NCBI GenBank assembly: GCA_949126835.1
Contig: OX421505.1
Location: 8,068,587 to 8,132,586 of the forward strand
Length of the DNA stretch: 64,000 bases
DNA from: Anisus vortex
Taxonomy: Eukaryota; Mollusca; Gastropoda; Planorbidae
Reading direction: 5' to 3'
In this document: one piece after another, positions 1 through 12,800 of the stretch
Position numbering within the stretch: the stretch's first letter is position 1
Layout of the letters: every line of letters begins with the position of its first letter
Notes under the pieces: model-generated
Databases searched by the model: none
What the model was told of the DNA's origin: nothing
Seen by the model: the letters and a program-made list of their open reading frames with translations, nothing else
Program-made: the position numbers and the translations under genes

Positions 1-2279
1 AAAAAAGTTATATTAATAAAAAAGATCTAAAATGTAGAAAAAGAAAAGAAAGCCATCAGTGGGGAATCAAACCCAGGTCGACCGCAGTCGAAAACGCTAA
101 CCACTACGCTAGGGAAGACAAATGTCATAAGCGAGGTCGCAAAAGTATGATACGAGTCAATAAGGTCATGTGTCTTAAAATTAACCAATGTTTATCGGAT
201 ATGGCACATGCGGGTTACTTTAATAGAGAGAGAGATATAGGCCTAACTTCGATCGGTAAATGGACTAAAATTAAGCATTTAGGCTATAAAAGACTTTTCA
301 AAAGATTTTAAAATAATATTTAAAATATTGTTTTAACTTACCTGTTAGATACAATTTCATTATCCAAAATGTGAATGAAGTGTAAAAAAACTTATTTTAC
401 GGTTTAGCTTTGGCGACCAGAAATAAGTTACCGGTACATGGCTCGAAACACTAAACTATATATACATGGAGTGCTCAATCACTTAAGTTAAAAGATCAGA
501 AAAAGCACAATTAATTTTTCATTTTCAGCAGCATAGAACAAACTAGAGATTTTAAACGAAAACCGGAATACCGGATTCCAGTTTTGATAGTGAAAACCGG
601 TTTTGATTTTTAAAACCGGATTTTGGTTTGTTGGTTGGAAGTTGAAAGGCCATCATTACTTCAAGTAGAAGACCCTTTTTTTTTTGGTTTTAATGGAAAT
701 ATTTTAAAAGAATAATGTTGGATTTGCACAAAACAATTCCTGAAATGCCTTACTAACACTATTTAGTGTTTCTTGTGTTTCCAAATACCAACTATGGCTT
801 GCGATAAAAACAACATCAAACCAATTGTTAAGTTAAAGTTACAATTAACATGAATCTTTTTACTTGTCGGCTCATCTTTAGATGTGCGCTGCTCTTTGAT
901 ATACGCAAACTTTAGCCCTTCCCTGTGACCCTGAACAATTCGGCTATACACCGCATCTGTGCTTTATTATTAACGGGACTATTAATTACACATTCTTTTG
1001 ATTTGTGCTACGCGAAACCTTTCAATTCTATACATTATTTTACAAGTTACCATATATGCCTCTTCAAATACTTCTTAATATTATGGTCAACGATAATAGG
1101 TAATTTGATTATCACTATTGAAAAATTGAAAGCTATTATCGGTTTTAATAAATTAGCGCAGATTTTTTTTAGTTCTAAAGAATTTTATGGTAAAGAGTAC
1201 AAAATCATATTGTATTCACACAAATCAACCCCTTGAATTCTCAGCAAAGTATTTTAAATATACCTACAAAACTACGCAGCAACATTTGGCTTTTCCGGCC
1301 CGTGACATGTGACTTGTGGGGGAAGGGGGGAACCGAAATCCGGTTTTAAACCGGTTTTATAGAACCAAAAACCGGTTTTGGAAAAAAACGGTTTTAACAT
1401 CCCTAGAACAAACCAATAAACTTAAATTTAAAGATCAGGTTTGAGTAATATGTCACCAATCTTATATGTCTCCAAAAGACAAAAACAAATCGGACAAGAC
1501 TTTCAGCTCTAGGGCATAATGATGTAAATGATCCAGTGGGGACGCACCTAGAACCTGTCCGAGACTAGCCACCCTGAAGAATGCTTATCACATGCATTAC
1601 TCTTCTTCTCCCCACCTGCAGATTTCCACTGGATCGTTAACTTGGTGGCTCACTTGTTGCACTGTTGCCTGGTAGCACAAATTCCAGATTAAGGGCCTGG
1701 ACATCCCGGCATCATAGCTTGGTGAAACGGGCTGTTGCACACATTGCATTATCCACACCGGACACGCAACAGGGGCTGTCCCCCATGCATGAACCCACCA
1801 GTGTACTCTTACTGGGAGTGGTTTACACATTTCACTAGCTTTGAGGTCCGTGGGTAGATGACTAATATGTTACAACTGCCATCATGGCTTGCATTTCATT
1901 AAAAAATTATTTTTTTTTAGCGTAATGTAATACGCTCTACAGAGAAGTGAATATATATATAAAATTATATAGGACTACAAGTTTTTCCAGTAGTAGTAGG
2001 CAAAAGGCTACAATTACAAAATGTATTATTATACTACATTACTATAGCATAGGTCTACTATATAGACTACAAGCTACATTGCCCGGCGTTGCCCGGGTGA
2101 AAAAAAAAAAGGACTGTCTGGGGTGCAGATAACAAATTTATAAACTACACTTACTGAATACTTTTAGGAAAGTAAAAAATAGTCAAATATTTTTATTCAA
2201 CAAAATCTATATTGCCTATAGATTTACAATGTTTTTTGTTTTTAAAAGTTTGAAAAATTAATTGTCGAAAAAAAAAAGT
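1..2279. other. Repeat-rich intergenic stretch
   Basis: No gene is supported. It holds a tRNA-like SINE piece at about 60-240 on the minus strand (GGTTTGATTCCCC-like B box near 65-80), a short array of CCGGTTTT/AAAACCGG motifs at 555-625 and 1330-1400, and a GC-rich repeat at 1560-1855. Confidence 0.4.
1560..1855 (-). repeat. GC-rich interspersed repeat, diverged copy
   Basis: The reverse complement shares ordered blocks with the repeat at 15197-15657: CCTCAAAGC, GTGTAAACC, GCATGGGGGACAGCCCC, a TGTCCG block, GGATTTGTGCTACC (here GAATTTGTGCTACC) and GAGCCACCA. The matching order over about 290 bp makes a common dispersed element likely. The class is not identified. Confidence 0.55.
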
Positions 2280-2690
2280 ATAGTCTAACTGGAGAATCGA
2301 ACCCAGGTCGCCAGTATAGCAGTCCACTACGTTTACCACTGAGCTATCGAAGACACATGTTCGATTTGAAAAATTATTAGACGGTATATTGGGCTAGGCC
2401 TAGATAGGTCAGTGACACACGTGTTTTCAAATTGACCAATGGGGATCCTCGCGGGGCTTAACGCTGTCTTTTTATATATATATCATTGATAGTACTACCA
2501 TTTATCTATGTAATATAAGGTAGACTGTGTGTTTGGATTCCGATCCCCATTGGTTAATTAAAGACATGTGACCTTATTGTCTCATATTTTTCTTTTGATA
2601 TCTCGCTTCCAGTATGTGTCTCCCCTAGCTGAGTGGTTAGTGTATCCGACTGCCATGGTGCAACCTGGGTTCGATTCCCCAACAAATACA
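2280..2690. mobile_element. Inverted-repeat element with tRNA-like sequence at both ends
   Basis: The left arm read on the minus strand and the right arm read on the plus strand both contain GATCCCCATTGGT, then a tRNA-like segment with an A box-like GCTCAGTGGTAAA or GCTGAGTGGTTAG and a B box-like GGGTTCGATTC. The tRNA-like parts lie at the outer ends (2285-2350 minus, 2617-2680 plus). A single arm of the same family lies at about 60-240. It could be a fold-back element or two SINEs inserted head to head. Confidence 0.5.
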
Positions 2691-3339
2691 TTTTTTTTTC
2701 ATTTTCTATTTTGTTAAATTATAATATATGACTTTTTTAAAGGTTGTAAAGAATTTCAGGACTTAAAGCTTTCCTAAAATGTTTTTAGTAAGTAAAATCT
2801 AAAAAGTTAATTATATTTTAGACATGAGTTGAGAGTGGAGGGAGACGGATGTTCAATTCTCAGCCAGGGCAGGGATACTCCTAACTTTATTTTAAATTAC
2901 TTTCCTAAACGTTTTCAGTAAATAATAATTATGTTTAAAAAATGTATTTTTTTTCCGCGGGCAATTTTTGCTTTTATTATTATATAGTAAAGTAATATTT
3001 TATGAAATTTATGTTATATTATAACATTTTTTTAGATTATAATATAAATATTTAAAAGATGAAATTAAGTGACAGGTCAGTGCAGTAGGCTGAGTAGGTC
3101 AGTAGGCCTATTAGTTTTTTTAAATACATTTTTTCTTGCAAAGACAGGTTATTTGCAAATACAGTACCAAAAATTACGGGATAATAACATACCATAATAA
3201 CTTATTTACCTAATTGTTGACCTTAGACTAAGGTTTTAGATTATTAGATAATATATAAGCGTGAACCTAGATTGACACAACGAGACGTGTTCACTGCAAA
3301 TTTGTTTTACCAAAGTTCAAAGGTTAACTGTTTACTTTA

Positions 3340-3455
3340 CTTCACTGAGCTATATATAATAGGTAATATAATAAGCACTGAGCTATATATAATAGGTAAT
3401 ATAATAAGCACTGAGCTATATATAATAGGTAATATAATAAGCACTGAGCTATATT
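3340..3455. repeat. 33-bp tandem repeat
   Basis: The unit CACTGAGCTATATATAATAG plus GTAATATAATAAG occurs three times, followed by a partial unit. Confidence 0.85.
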
Positions 3456-3522
3456 ATAGAATGTTAGCCGATAATGTAGGCCCTACTAGCTTTAAAAACG
3501 TTATTTCAATCTGGCTTACTGC

Positions 3523-3749
3523 CAGGGGCGAAGCCACAAGGAGGGGGGGGGGGGGGTAAAAAATATTTTTGTCAACAGATTTTTTTTTAAAAATATGTAC
3601 TAAATTCGCTAAAAAATGTGTAAATGTATGTCAAGTGAAAGTTCAGCCCCCCCCCCCCCCTGCCATGGTAGGCCTATTTGGTAGTCTAAATATTTGTCAG
3701 GCGAAAGTTCAGCCCCGCCTCCTGGAAAAAATTTCTGACTTCGCCTCTG
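3523..3749. mobile_element. Small inverted-repeat transposon
   Basis: The ends CAGGGGCGAAGCCA and GACTTCGCCTCTG are inverted repeats, enclosing G-rich and C-rich runs. Size (227 bp) and CAGGGGCG-type ends suggest a non-autonomous hAT-like element. No clean target duplication was seen. Confidence 0.5.
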
Positions 3750-3957
3750 CTAACTTAAAAAAATTCTAGCACTATTTATTTGTTTAAATAAGCCTAACGA
3801 AAGAGACGAGTAACTTTACAGGCTAATTAGGGGCCAACTATTTGATCTGCAATTTTTCTTAAGTTGTGTTAATTTAAAAAAGTGTAGCCTATCTTATTTT
3901 GTGAAAATGATAGCTTAATAAAATCGATGGGGGGAAATTATCAACTTTAGTCTCGTA

Positions 3958-4180
3958 TAGGGGTCCGCAACCTACGATACGCGAGACAAATCACACGCAG
4001 AGCGATTTTCAATGTCAAAGACGTACAAAAATGCAATTCAAGTCTCTTCTGTTAGAAAAATAACTGGGTGACTTTTAGCAGGGCCCACGAGAGAAAAAAA
4101 AGATGCCGGTACAAGAACTTTTCTGCCCCCCCTCCCCCCACAATTATTTTTTAGCACTAGTCATATCTATATGATTTATT
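3958..4180. mobile_element. hAT-type end fragment
   Basis: The sequence beginning AGGGGTCCGCAACCTACG resembles the 5' end of the complete hAT element just downstream, followed by the same kind of GCGATTTTCAATG block. No right end is seen. Confidence 0.4.
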
Positions 4181-4185
4181 TATAT

Positions 4186-5034
4186 CAGGGTTCGGCAGCC
4201 TAAGGCACGCGTGCCAAACTTGGCACACATAGCGATTTTCAACGGCACGCGAGAGACCTCCAAGATGTTTTTTTTTATAGTAAGACAACATTTTGCGGTT
4301 CTGAATGAGGAAAACTGACTGTGGAAGCCGATGTTTCTGAATGACATAGTGATACATTTCATTGAATTGCATTTACAAACATAACTTTTTTTGCCATCAC
4401 TATTGACTCAAAAGTGGAACGTTTTTTTAATTAAAGGTAGATAATTAACCCGTTTTATTTGAGCTAATACTTCTAATATGTTTCTTTTTAAAAAAATGGC
4501 TTGCAATTATAAACTTTGACATGATCAAACTGTCAAAAGTATTAATTTGAAAATTGTATAAATATTAAAAGGCTAAAGAATGTATATGTATATTTTCAAA
4601 CATTACATTAACTAACCAGATTGTATGATTACAACGTATCTATTCAGCTTAACTATTATGGATATATTTCATTATAAGATCATAATATAATTAACATTTG
4701 CAAGTGTTAGATTCTTGACTACCAAATGATTAAACAATAATTGCCATAAATGTGAAAGTTTAGTAATAAAATATTGTATAATATAAATGCAAATAAAAAG
4801 GATGATAATCACAAGCACGTTAATTTTGTATTAATATAAAACGCCTCAACGATTTTCTGTATAAATAATCTCATTTGCTTTTGGCCTTGGTCTTGTTACT
4901 GAGTTAAAATAATTGTCCTATAAAAATACTTTTTTAAAAGTATAATGGAGCAGTTTGACTTTTAGGCTGTTGGCACGCTGAATGATTTAGAAATCCTACT
5001 TTTGCACTCTGTTAGCAAAAGTTGCCGACCCGTG
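4186..5034 (+). mobile_element. Non-autonomous hAT transposon with intact target duplication
   Basis: An 849-bp element starts CAGGGTTCGGCAGCC and ends GTTGCCGACCCGTG, imperfect terminal inverted repeats of hAT type. It is flanked by a perfect 8-bp duplication ATTTATAT (4178-4185 and 5035-5042). Near 4300-4380 a decayed coding piece matches the start of the transposase remnant at 47200. The rest is AT-rich sequence also found near 21700-22290, 30100-30400, 45520-45790 and 49380-50098. Confidence 0.85.
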
Positions 5035-5042
5035 ATTTATAT

Positions 5043-7811
5043 TACATACGTTTGAAAAATCAAGAATCTTTCTAAACGTCTGTGGACCATTTTGTGAGTG
5101 TAATCATTTCAATCACAGCCTTAAAGGTCTATTACAAAAATACTTTAATCAATTACATAATATAGTTTTTAGTTTAAATTATTGTAATTGATCCTCCGCT
5201 TCAGTATTGATATTACAAATAATATTACAAAGATGTGTAAAATGGAAAAAGTAACTCTCACTGATGATTGATGATTAATTTTGTTGAAAAAAAACTCCTT
5301 GATAGAGAGCATACCGTTACCCAGATAGGTACATCCTAAATAGTATAGGTCAACCACAGGATCGAAGTTTAAAAACCTCCAGTGATGCTAAGAAACGGTT
5401 ATATATATGATTTGATAGATGACATACACCCAAAAACTGCCGATAATGTATGGTTATAATATAATGGATGTGGCGTTTACCATGTCTGATCAATGTACCC
5501 ATTATCTTATTCATTACATAAGCTCCTTCTATAAAGAAGATTATTGAAATTATTGCGTCCTACACAAGTCCATGGTTTGAGTCTAGTCCTGCATTTCTAT
5601 TAGTGTTTAAAATGATAAGTTACACTAATTTTCCTGGTTTGTTCAGGCAACACATTCCATGCCCGGATGCCGCTCGTGATGAAAAAGTACTTGTGTGCGT
5701 TTGTTATCGTATACGTTCACATAAGGGATAAAGAAAATGTCTTTGTCCGTATGTTTATTTGAGCATCGTAACAGGTTGTTTTTGTGTTGTATTTCTAAAT
5801 TAGAGTTTAATGCCTATGTAGTATTACTACTTTACTCGCTGTCCCTCTGTCCTCTAGTGTTTCTAGTTTTAGTGATTTAACTATTGGTGTTATTCTTGTC
5901 AGTTTTAAATATTCACCAGTAATGTATGTTGTGTAGTCAAATGTAAGGTTAAATCTGCTTTGGCAATACAGTTGACACGTACATTTTTTGTAAAGACTCT
6001 TCCTAAAATACATTCAAAAAATTTGTTAAATGACCCAAACAAATGTGTTTTAAATTGTCAATACCTTTGTCTAAAATTATGATACCTTCAACAGGAAATC
6101 ATTTAAGTGTAAAAGGATCGACTAACTAGATTTGACTGCCGAACTAGTATGCGACGACATAGAGTATTTTAGGTCTTGGCTACTAAGCTAACAGGGAGAA
6201 CTGTAAGCCTGAAAGGTACATAGGTCTATATTTGTGTCTCTGGGGAAACATAATAAAAAAGAGATCCTAAATGCCATAGAAAATAATTAGGCCCTAGATT
6301 ATATTACAACTAGAGGCATCTTTGCAAATTAAAAAAAAATGTTCAAGTACACATTGAAAGAAAACCACAATTAAGGGCCCCCAGCGCCACGTGATATTGT
6401 AGAAAGTTTTGGGGCATCTTCTCTTAGCTTAATAGCAAAAATTAAAAAATACTTGCGCAAATGACAATTTAATTTTAAATTTTAATATTAATGGGCCCCC
6501 TAAACTCTTATGGGCCCCGGTACGGCGTACCGACTGTACCCCCCTCTCGTGGGGCCTGACTTTTAGGCACTTGGCGCGCTGAATAAATTTGAAATCATAC
6601 TTTGGCACTGACACTATTATCAAAAGGTTGCCGACCCCTGGTATAGGAGACGATAATATACTTTTAAAGGGTTAGGCCTAACTCACAAATGAAAGATTAA
6701 TTTTAATTAGAACTCGTTAATTGAATGGGATTAAGTTTGAGAAGTTGAAACTGAAGCTAATTGAGTGGAAAGAAAAACACTAGAAAGAAGTTGCTGCCAT
6801 GCCATTTCCTTGATAGGCTACATATACAAGCTTAACAGCTTATCAATAAACCAATCGGCTGCTTGAGTTATAGCCATAGTGATTTATTTCCTTATATCAA
6901 CGTATGACAAATATTCAGCCATTATAATTACATTTAAAGTTCAGAGGGTATCATTCCTCCATAGCATTAGCAGTCTTAATTACAATTTTACTGAACAAGG
7001 CGCCAATAGTTGAGCTGCGAACCATATGGACTGGCCATAAGTTGTGGCGAACTGATGTAGATTTAGGTGATTTCTTTTTGTTTTCAACTAGTTAGGCCTA
7101 TTGCCGATAAAAAAAAACTAATATTAATAATAAAAATAAATAAATATATATTTTAAAATATGAAAGAAATAATAAACAAGTAAGCCTATTTGGTGAAGGA
7201 TTTGTATTATAAAAAATTTGATAACATAATCAAATAAAATCATAATAAGAAAAATAATAAATAGATATAAAGATTTAAAGATTGAATTGTTTTTTTCTTA
7301 TAACAATAAATTTTTTTCGGCCTGTGTTGGCTCTTCGTCATAAATTACAACCACTTTATGTTGATTTAGTCAATTATATATAATATAACATTGTCAAAGA
7401 GTTGTTACTCTTGACTGGATTATATCCTCCTTAGTTCAATATTTTGAATTTGAATTTCGACCCCCTGTATATTTTATCTATTTCATACTTCTAAATGATA
7501 ATATGATGTCTTAGGGAAGACTGGGGCAGAACGCTCATTAGAGGTAAAACGCCCCTACACAATAATCCGGATGCCCCTAATGTATTTTAAAATGTGGACT
7601 CGACTTGAAGGTGTTCTCGACATATTTAACTAATAATTAATTATAGCACAATATTATAATGTTATGTTAAACGTTTTCATTTATGTACACGCTTAAAATA
7701 CATTTCGTTGATGCTGTTACTTTGTATATTATTTATTTTGTAACTTTAGTTTTCCATTCTAGGTCTAACCTGATAAACATTCGATGGACTTTCAGTTTTA
7801 GATTAGCATTG
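5043..7811. other. Intergenic stretch with decayed repeats
   Basis: No gene recognised. It contains a LINE end (5520-6013), a hAT right-end fragment (about 6500-6642, ending AAGGTTGCCGACCCCTG), and AT-rich sequence without recognisable features from about 6650 to 7810. Confidence 0.35.
5520..6013 (-). mobile_element. LINE 3'-end fragment
   Basis: The minus strand encodes TRITPIVKSLKLETLEDR, a pattern of non-LTR reverse transcriptase C-termini, followed by the common tail that ends with a GACGCAATAATCTTC-type motif. It is broken by stops. Similar pieces occur at 10060, 17930, 26640, 39820, 40430, 43480 and 59230. Confidence 0.6.
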
Positions 7812-7990
7812 TGAAGCCGGCAGGTCCAGCGGTTAGTTCACCGGACTGTCAACCAAAAACCAACGGACAGGTCGTGGTTTCTATCCCTGCCACCGACGGA
7901 TCTCTGTCGCCCTGCAGGAGTTTTGGGCCTAGTGGACGTAATAATCTTCTATCTAGAACGAACTTCTGTAAACTTATAAGAGATAAGTCA
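7812..7990 (+). mobile_element. tRNA-derived SINE, family 2
   Basis: Starts with a tRNA-like head GCCGGCAGGTCCAGCGGTTAG, includes GTCAACCAAAAACCAACGGA, then GACGGATCTCTGTCGCCCTG and GGGCCTAGTGGACGTAATAA. Other copies lie at 26415, 31003, 35497 and 62724. Confidence 0.75.
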
Positions 7991-8060
7991 GCTTTAGGTT
8001 GTTTTTTTTTTTAGACCTTGACCCTTGCCTTGTTTGGAAATGTAAGTTTAAATAGGGCCT

Positions 8061-9276
8061 ATGGTTATAAGGAACATATGGTGCTCAAGAGACGGTATAA
8101 TATGTCAACTATTGTTGTGTCTGTCGTCACGTAGCTATGACTGGATGTACTGGATTTACTTCATCTGCAAGAAGATAATAGTAAAAAGGGTCGTCGGCCT
8201 GCTTCAAGGCATCAATGCGGATTTTCCCAGTGTCGGAATCACCTTGCACACAGCACCCGCTGCTTGGGACACCATATTTTGCCAGGGTTGGGGAGGGAAA
8301 GGAGCTGACTGATGAGGTTAAACGGTGGGGATGTAATAGGAACGATTCAGATTGAAGCAATTTCGTAGCTTCAGCTAGATACAAAATCCCTCCCCCTTCA
8401 CACAAAAAAAAAACGAAATAAATACACACAGTTTTTAATCATTTTATCTCACTATTATTTATGAATATAGAATATAATATTGTTTAATATTTTAGAGTTT
8501 ATCCAAATATCTTTCATTATCATTTTTTTTAATAACATATGGTAAATGTAAAGCGCATTCGAAGACTTTGTTATGAATAGCGCTATAAGCTTATAAATAT
8601 GTACATTTTAATTTGTAACAAAAAATATACATTTATTGATTAAGCAGCGATAAGTGCATTAACGAAGCATTAACGTATGATAAAAGAACCTATAGAGATG
8701 GAATGTGATCACTCAACGTAAAAATAATTGATTATATTTTGATCTTCATATTCCCTGTATGAACCTATAATTATAGAGACATAAATATCAGAGAGCCACA
8801 TATCAAGATGGCATTACATAAACTTGTCACATATATCTCAGGTGATCTTTTACCACACCAATAAAACGCACCAATCAGACCACCCCTGGTTTTAATTTTT
8901 TTTTCTTCAATAGCATAGCAAGGCAATATGCATGTATAAAAATAAACATAAGCAAAAGTTATAATCAATATATCGTTTGGTGGACGGATTCGTGGACTGA
9001 TATAAAAGAAACAACATATATATATATATTTTTTTACAAAATACAAAGCCAATTAATGCGTTTGTATAAGAAACATTCGCTAGCAGATCTTATTGTAAGA
9101 GATAACGCTAGCAATTTTTCAAAACAGTTTTACAGTAATATCAAACATTTATGTCATCTTGTAGTCCTTGTAGTTTTATTTTTAGTTACTGTTAACCTTC
9201 TATATGTTGGCACAATGTGTGGACAAACTCTGAAACGAAGGAGAAAAAAGACGTTGTTACAATTAAAAGGTTCCAC
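8061..9276. other. Intergenic stretch, no gene seen
   Basis: At 8540-8600 there is a short motif shared with 18690-18735 (GTAAAGCGCATTCGAAGACT then ATAGCGCTATA), typical of the tail of a short repeat. Open frames here are short and look accidental. Confidence 0.35.
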
Positions 9277-9373
<97 letters not shown>

Positions 9374-9427
9374 CATCTATCTATCTATCTATCTATCTAT
9401 CTATATATCTATATATCTATCTATCTA

Positions 9428-9466
<39 letters not shown>

Positions 9467-9533
9467 CATCTATCTATCTATCTATCTAATCTATCTATAT
9501 ATCTATCTATCTATGCACGATCTATCTGTAGCC
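9277..9533. repeat. (CTAT)n microsatellite
   Basis: Nearly pure CTAT array of about 250 bp with a few CCAT, ATAT and CTAAT interruptions, followed by degenerate CTAT-like sequence to about 9760. Long YLSI-type open frames here are produced by the repeat. Confidence 0.95.
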
Positions 9534-9802
9534 TATATCTATGTACCTGTCTGAATATGTATTTATATATTATTCTAACTATCTCTATTAGTCTTTCTAT
9601 CTCTATTTATATATCTATCAAACTATTAAAATGTATCTATATAAATGTATATCTTCGTATATATATATTTCATTATATCTATCTATCTTTCATTTTATAT
9701 ATCTATATATGTGTACCATCCCTCCGTCTGCCTTTCTTTCGGTCTGTTTATCTCTATCTTTCTAATACATAGCCACCGCTTTTAAATCCCCAGTCCCCAT
9801 AC

Positions 9803-12800
9803 CTTTCTTGGAAATCCTTCCGTTACCATCCCTGTCCATGGCCTTCACCAGCGATCTGATGTCATCGGGCCCAAGGTCACTCTTTTCTCGGACGAGCATG
9901 CTGTTTGACCCAGGCTGTTGAAGCTTCAGGAGAACTTGCTCCACCTGCAAATAGTTCAATCAAGTCCCTAGTTTAGTTGCACATAATCGTAACGCCACAA
10001 TTGGTTCTTATCCTATAATATAATAATTCATATAATCTTTGACATTCGTAATTTGATGAGATTAAGAAGCCTATTGCGTCCTACGCTCATCTGTGGGCTG
10101 ATTCTAGTTTTGCATTTTGATCAGTGTTTTAAATGCTAAGTTCTGGTTTTCCCGTTTTAAATGAAGTTAAGTTACTGGTTTTCCCAGTTTGTTCAGGCAA
10201 CCCATTTCCATGCCCGGATGCCACCCGAGAAGAAAGATCCCTTAATATATGCATTTGTTACTATGCATAATAAATGGGATAAAAGTGCTTTTGTCTTTAT
10301 GTTTATCTGAGTACTATAATAAGTTTTTATTGTGTTGTATTTCCAAATTAGAGTTAAATGTCTTATGTATTATAAGCATACTACTTTACTCTTTGCCCTT
10401 CTGTCAATTAGTGTTTCTAGATTTAGTGATTTAACTATTGGTGTTACTCTTGTTAGTTGTGAATATTAGCTAGCAATGAACTGTTGGTGTTATTTTAATG
10501 TTGTATAGCTTGATGTAGATGAAATGGATCTCACCTCACTGAGGTCCACCTCTCCGTCCTGGTTACACTTGAAGAGCTTGTCAACGCTGTGCAACAAGAT
10601 GGACCTCCTGTTTTCCTCTTCTAAGCCATATTTGGAGTAGAGCCTGCAGAACTCTTCAAAGTCTACAGTTTCGTCACCTGTAAACAAGGACGTAGTGTCG
10701 TTGACGTCAGGAAAACGTGAACAGACAAGCACAGACATATGAAAATATTAACGTGTCGACTAACACGCAATCAAACAAGCACACTCACACATGCTTACAC
10801 TTACACGTCCACGTGAGCTAAAGAATTCAGTCCCTATCTTTCTCTCTCTCTCTTCCATTTTCATTTCTATCTCGTCCCCTCCCCATTTTCTCTTCCTAGT
10901 TAACAATCTTTAAAACTGACATCTACATTGTAAAGTATCAAGTCGGACAAAATTAATACATATTCAGACAAATAGATAGATATACTGATAGATCGTGCAG
11001 AGATAGATAAATTGATCCATAGGGCCGGTGAAGCAGCGTTCACCAGATTCTGTGGCCACCGCATACTAGGTGATTGTGTGGCCAGCACTATGCACAGCCG
11101 CCTTTACTTTTTCCAACTAAGGTCAGGTACCCATCAGAGCTGGGTAGACACAGGGGCAGCCTCCAGGTAGACTTAGGGACAACCTCCAGACCTAGGGAAC
11201 AAATCTTAACCTGCATCAGGATTCGAACCCAGAACCTTTGGTAAGCCAGCCGAACGCGCTGCTGCTCAGCCACCTCCCCCCTTTTTATCTATACACATCT
11301 CTCTTTCTTTTTCTGCTCTTTGACTATCTTTGTCTCTCTCTCTCTCTCCTTACCTCTCCTTTCTCTCGTTTTATTTTATTCTCTTTTATGTGTGTCTTTC
11401 TCTCTTCCTCGCAGGCTCTCTCTTAATTGTTATGTTTATTTCTTCCTCTCTTTTAAAACTCAAATGTCTCTTTTGCTTCTTTTTCTTTATCTCGCCTTCT
11501 CTATCTTGACCTTGCTCTTTATATGTCCCACTCTTTTAGTCCCGCTCTACTACAAGGTCCTCTTCTCTTTACTCATACTCTTTTACTCTTCTACTCATTT
11601 TCTCCGCCCTCTTTTCTATTTTTTCACTCGTTTTTTTTTCCACACACTCTCTCTCCCTGTCTCGCTTATTCTGTCGGTTTCTATTTCACAGAGCTTCCAA
11701 CTCATCTTGTTTTAAGAGTAACTTACCGTCTCTGTCTGCTTCTTCAAAGATCTGGTCAGCTTGACTGGACGACAGTATCTGGCCCATCAGCCTGAACACG
11801 GCCTTTAGCCCAGCCAGATTGAGTCTGTCATTGATTGCTTTCTTGTCAAACAGACGTCGGCATTCTGGGGAAAAGAAAAGTTTGAATAAAAAAGTAATAT
11901 TTATAAACTGGCATTCCGGGAAAAGATAAGTTTGAACAAAAAAGAAATATTTATAAGCTGGCCTTTTTTTGGGAAAGGATGAATTTGAATAAAACAGTAA
12001 CACTCATAAACGCAATTTCTGGGAAAAGATACGTTTAAGTAAAATAGTAATTTTTATAGACCAGCATCCGGAAAAAAGATACGTTTGAAAACAGACATTC
12101 TGAGAAAGGATACGTTTGAATAAAACATTTCTATATAAATACTGCAAGTAAGGACGCCCTCTTTGACCAAGAGAAGCAAGGTTTTGTGGCAATAGTTTGC
12201 GGCCAGCACAATACCCAGTTTATTCAGGGACACACTCCATGTCCGAAAAAGAACCCTGGCTTTCACTAGGATTCGAACGAACCTGGGTGCATCAAACTGA
12301 GCGTGCTGCCATTAAACCAGGTACATCGTGCTGAGACAGATATAAAAGGGAAAAAAAATGTTTTTCTTACTGATTTTGTCCTCCTCTGATATTGTGAAAG
12401 TTTCTTCTGTAAATATAATACATTAGGAAACATTAGGAAACATTAGGAAACATCAAGAAACATTAAGAAACATTAGAGAACATAAGAAAATATTAGGAAA
12501 CATCAAGAAACATTAAGAAACATTAAGAAACATAAGAAAACATTAGGAAACATCAAGAAACATTAAGAAACATTAGGGAACATAAGAACGTATTAGGAAA
12601 CATCAAGAAACATTGAGAAACATTAAGAAACATAAGAAAACATTAGGAAACATCAAGAAACATTAAGAAACATTAGAGAACATAAGAAAACATTAGGAAA
12701 CATCAAGAAACATTAAGAAACATTAGAGAACAAAAGAAAATATTAGGAAACATCAAGAAACATTAGGAAACATTAAGAAACATTAGAGAACATAAGAAAA

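Noticed and set aside
2617..2680. Possible functional tRNA gene
   Set aside because: A and B box-like motifs are present, but the sequence recurs with decay as part of an interspersed repeat and no full cloverleaf is convincing.
9056..9772. Long open frames in the CTAT array encoding YLSI repeats (also at 19681-19936)
   Set aside because: They are produced by a tetranucleotide microsatellite without internal stops and have no coding context.
11320..11715. Plus-strand 131-residue Leu/Ser-rich frame
   Set aside because: It lies in a CT-rich intron tract and has no other support.
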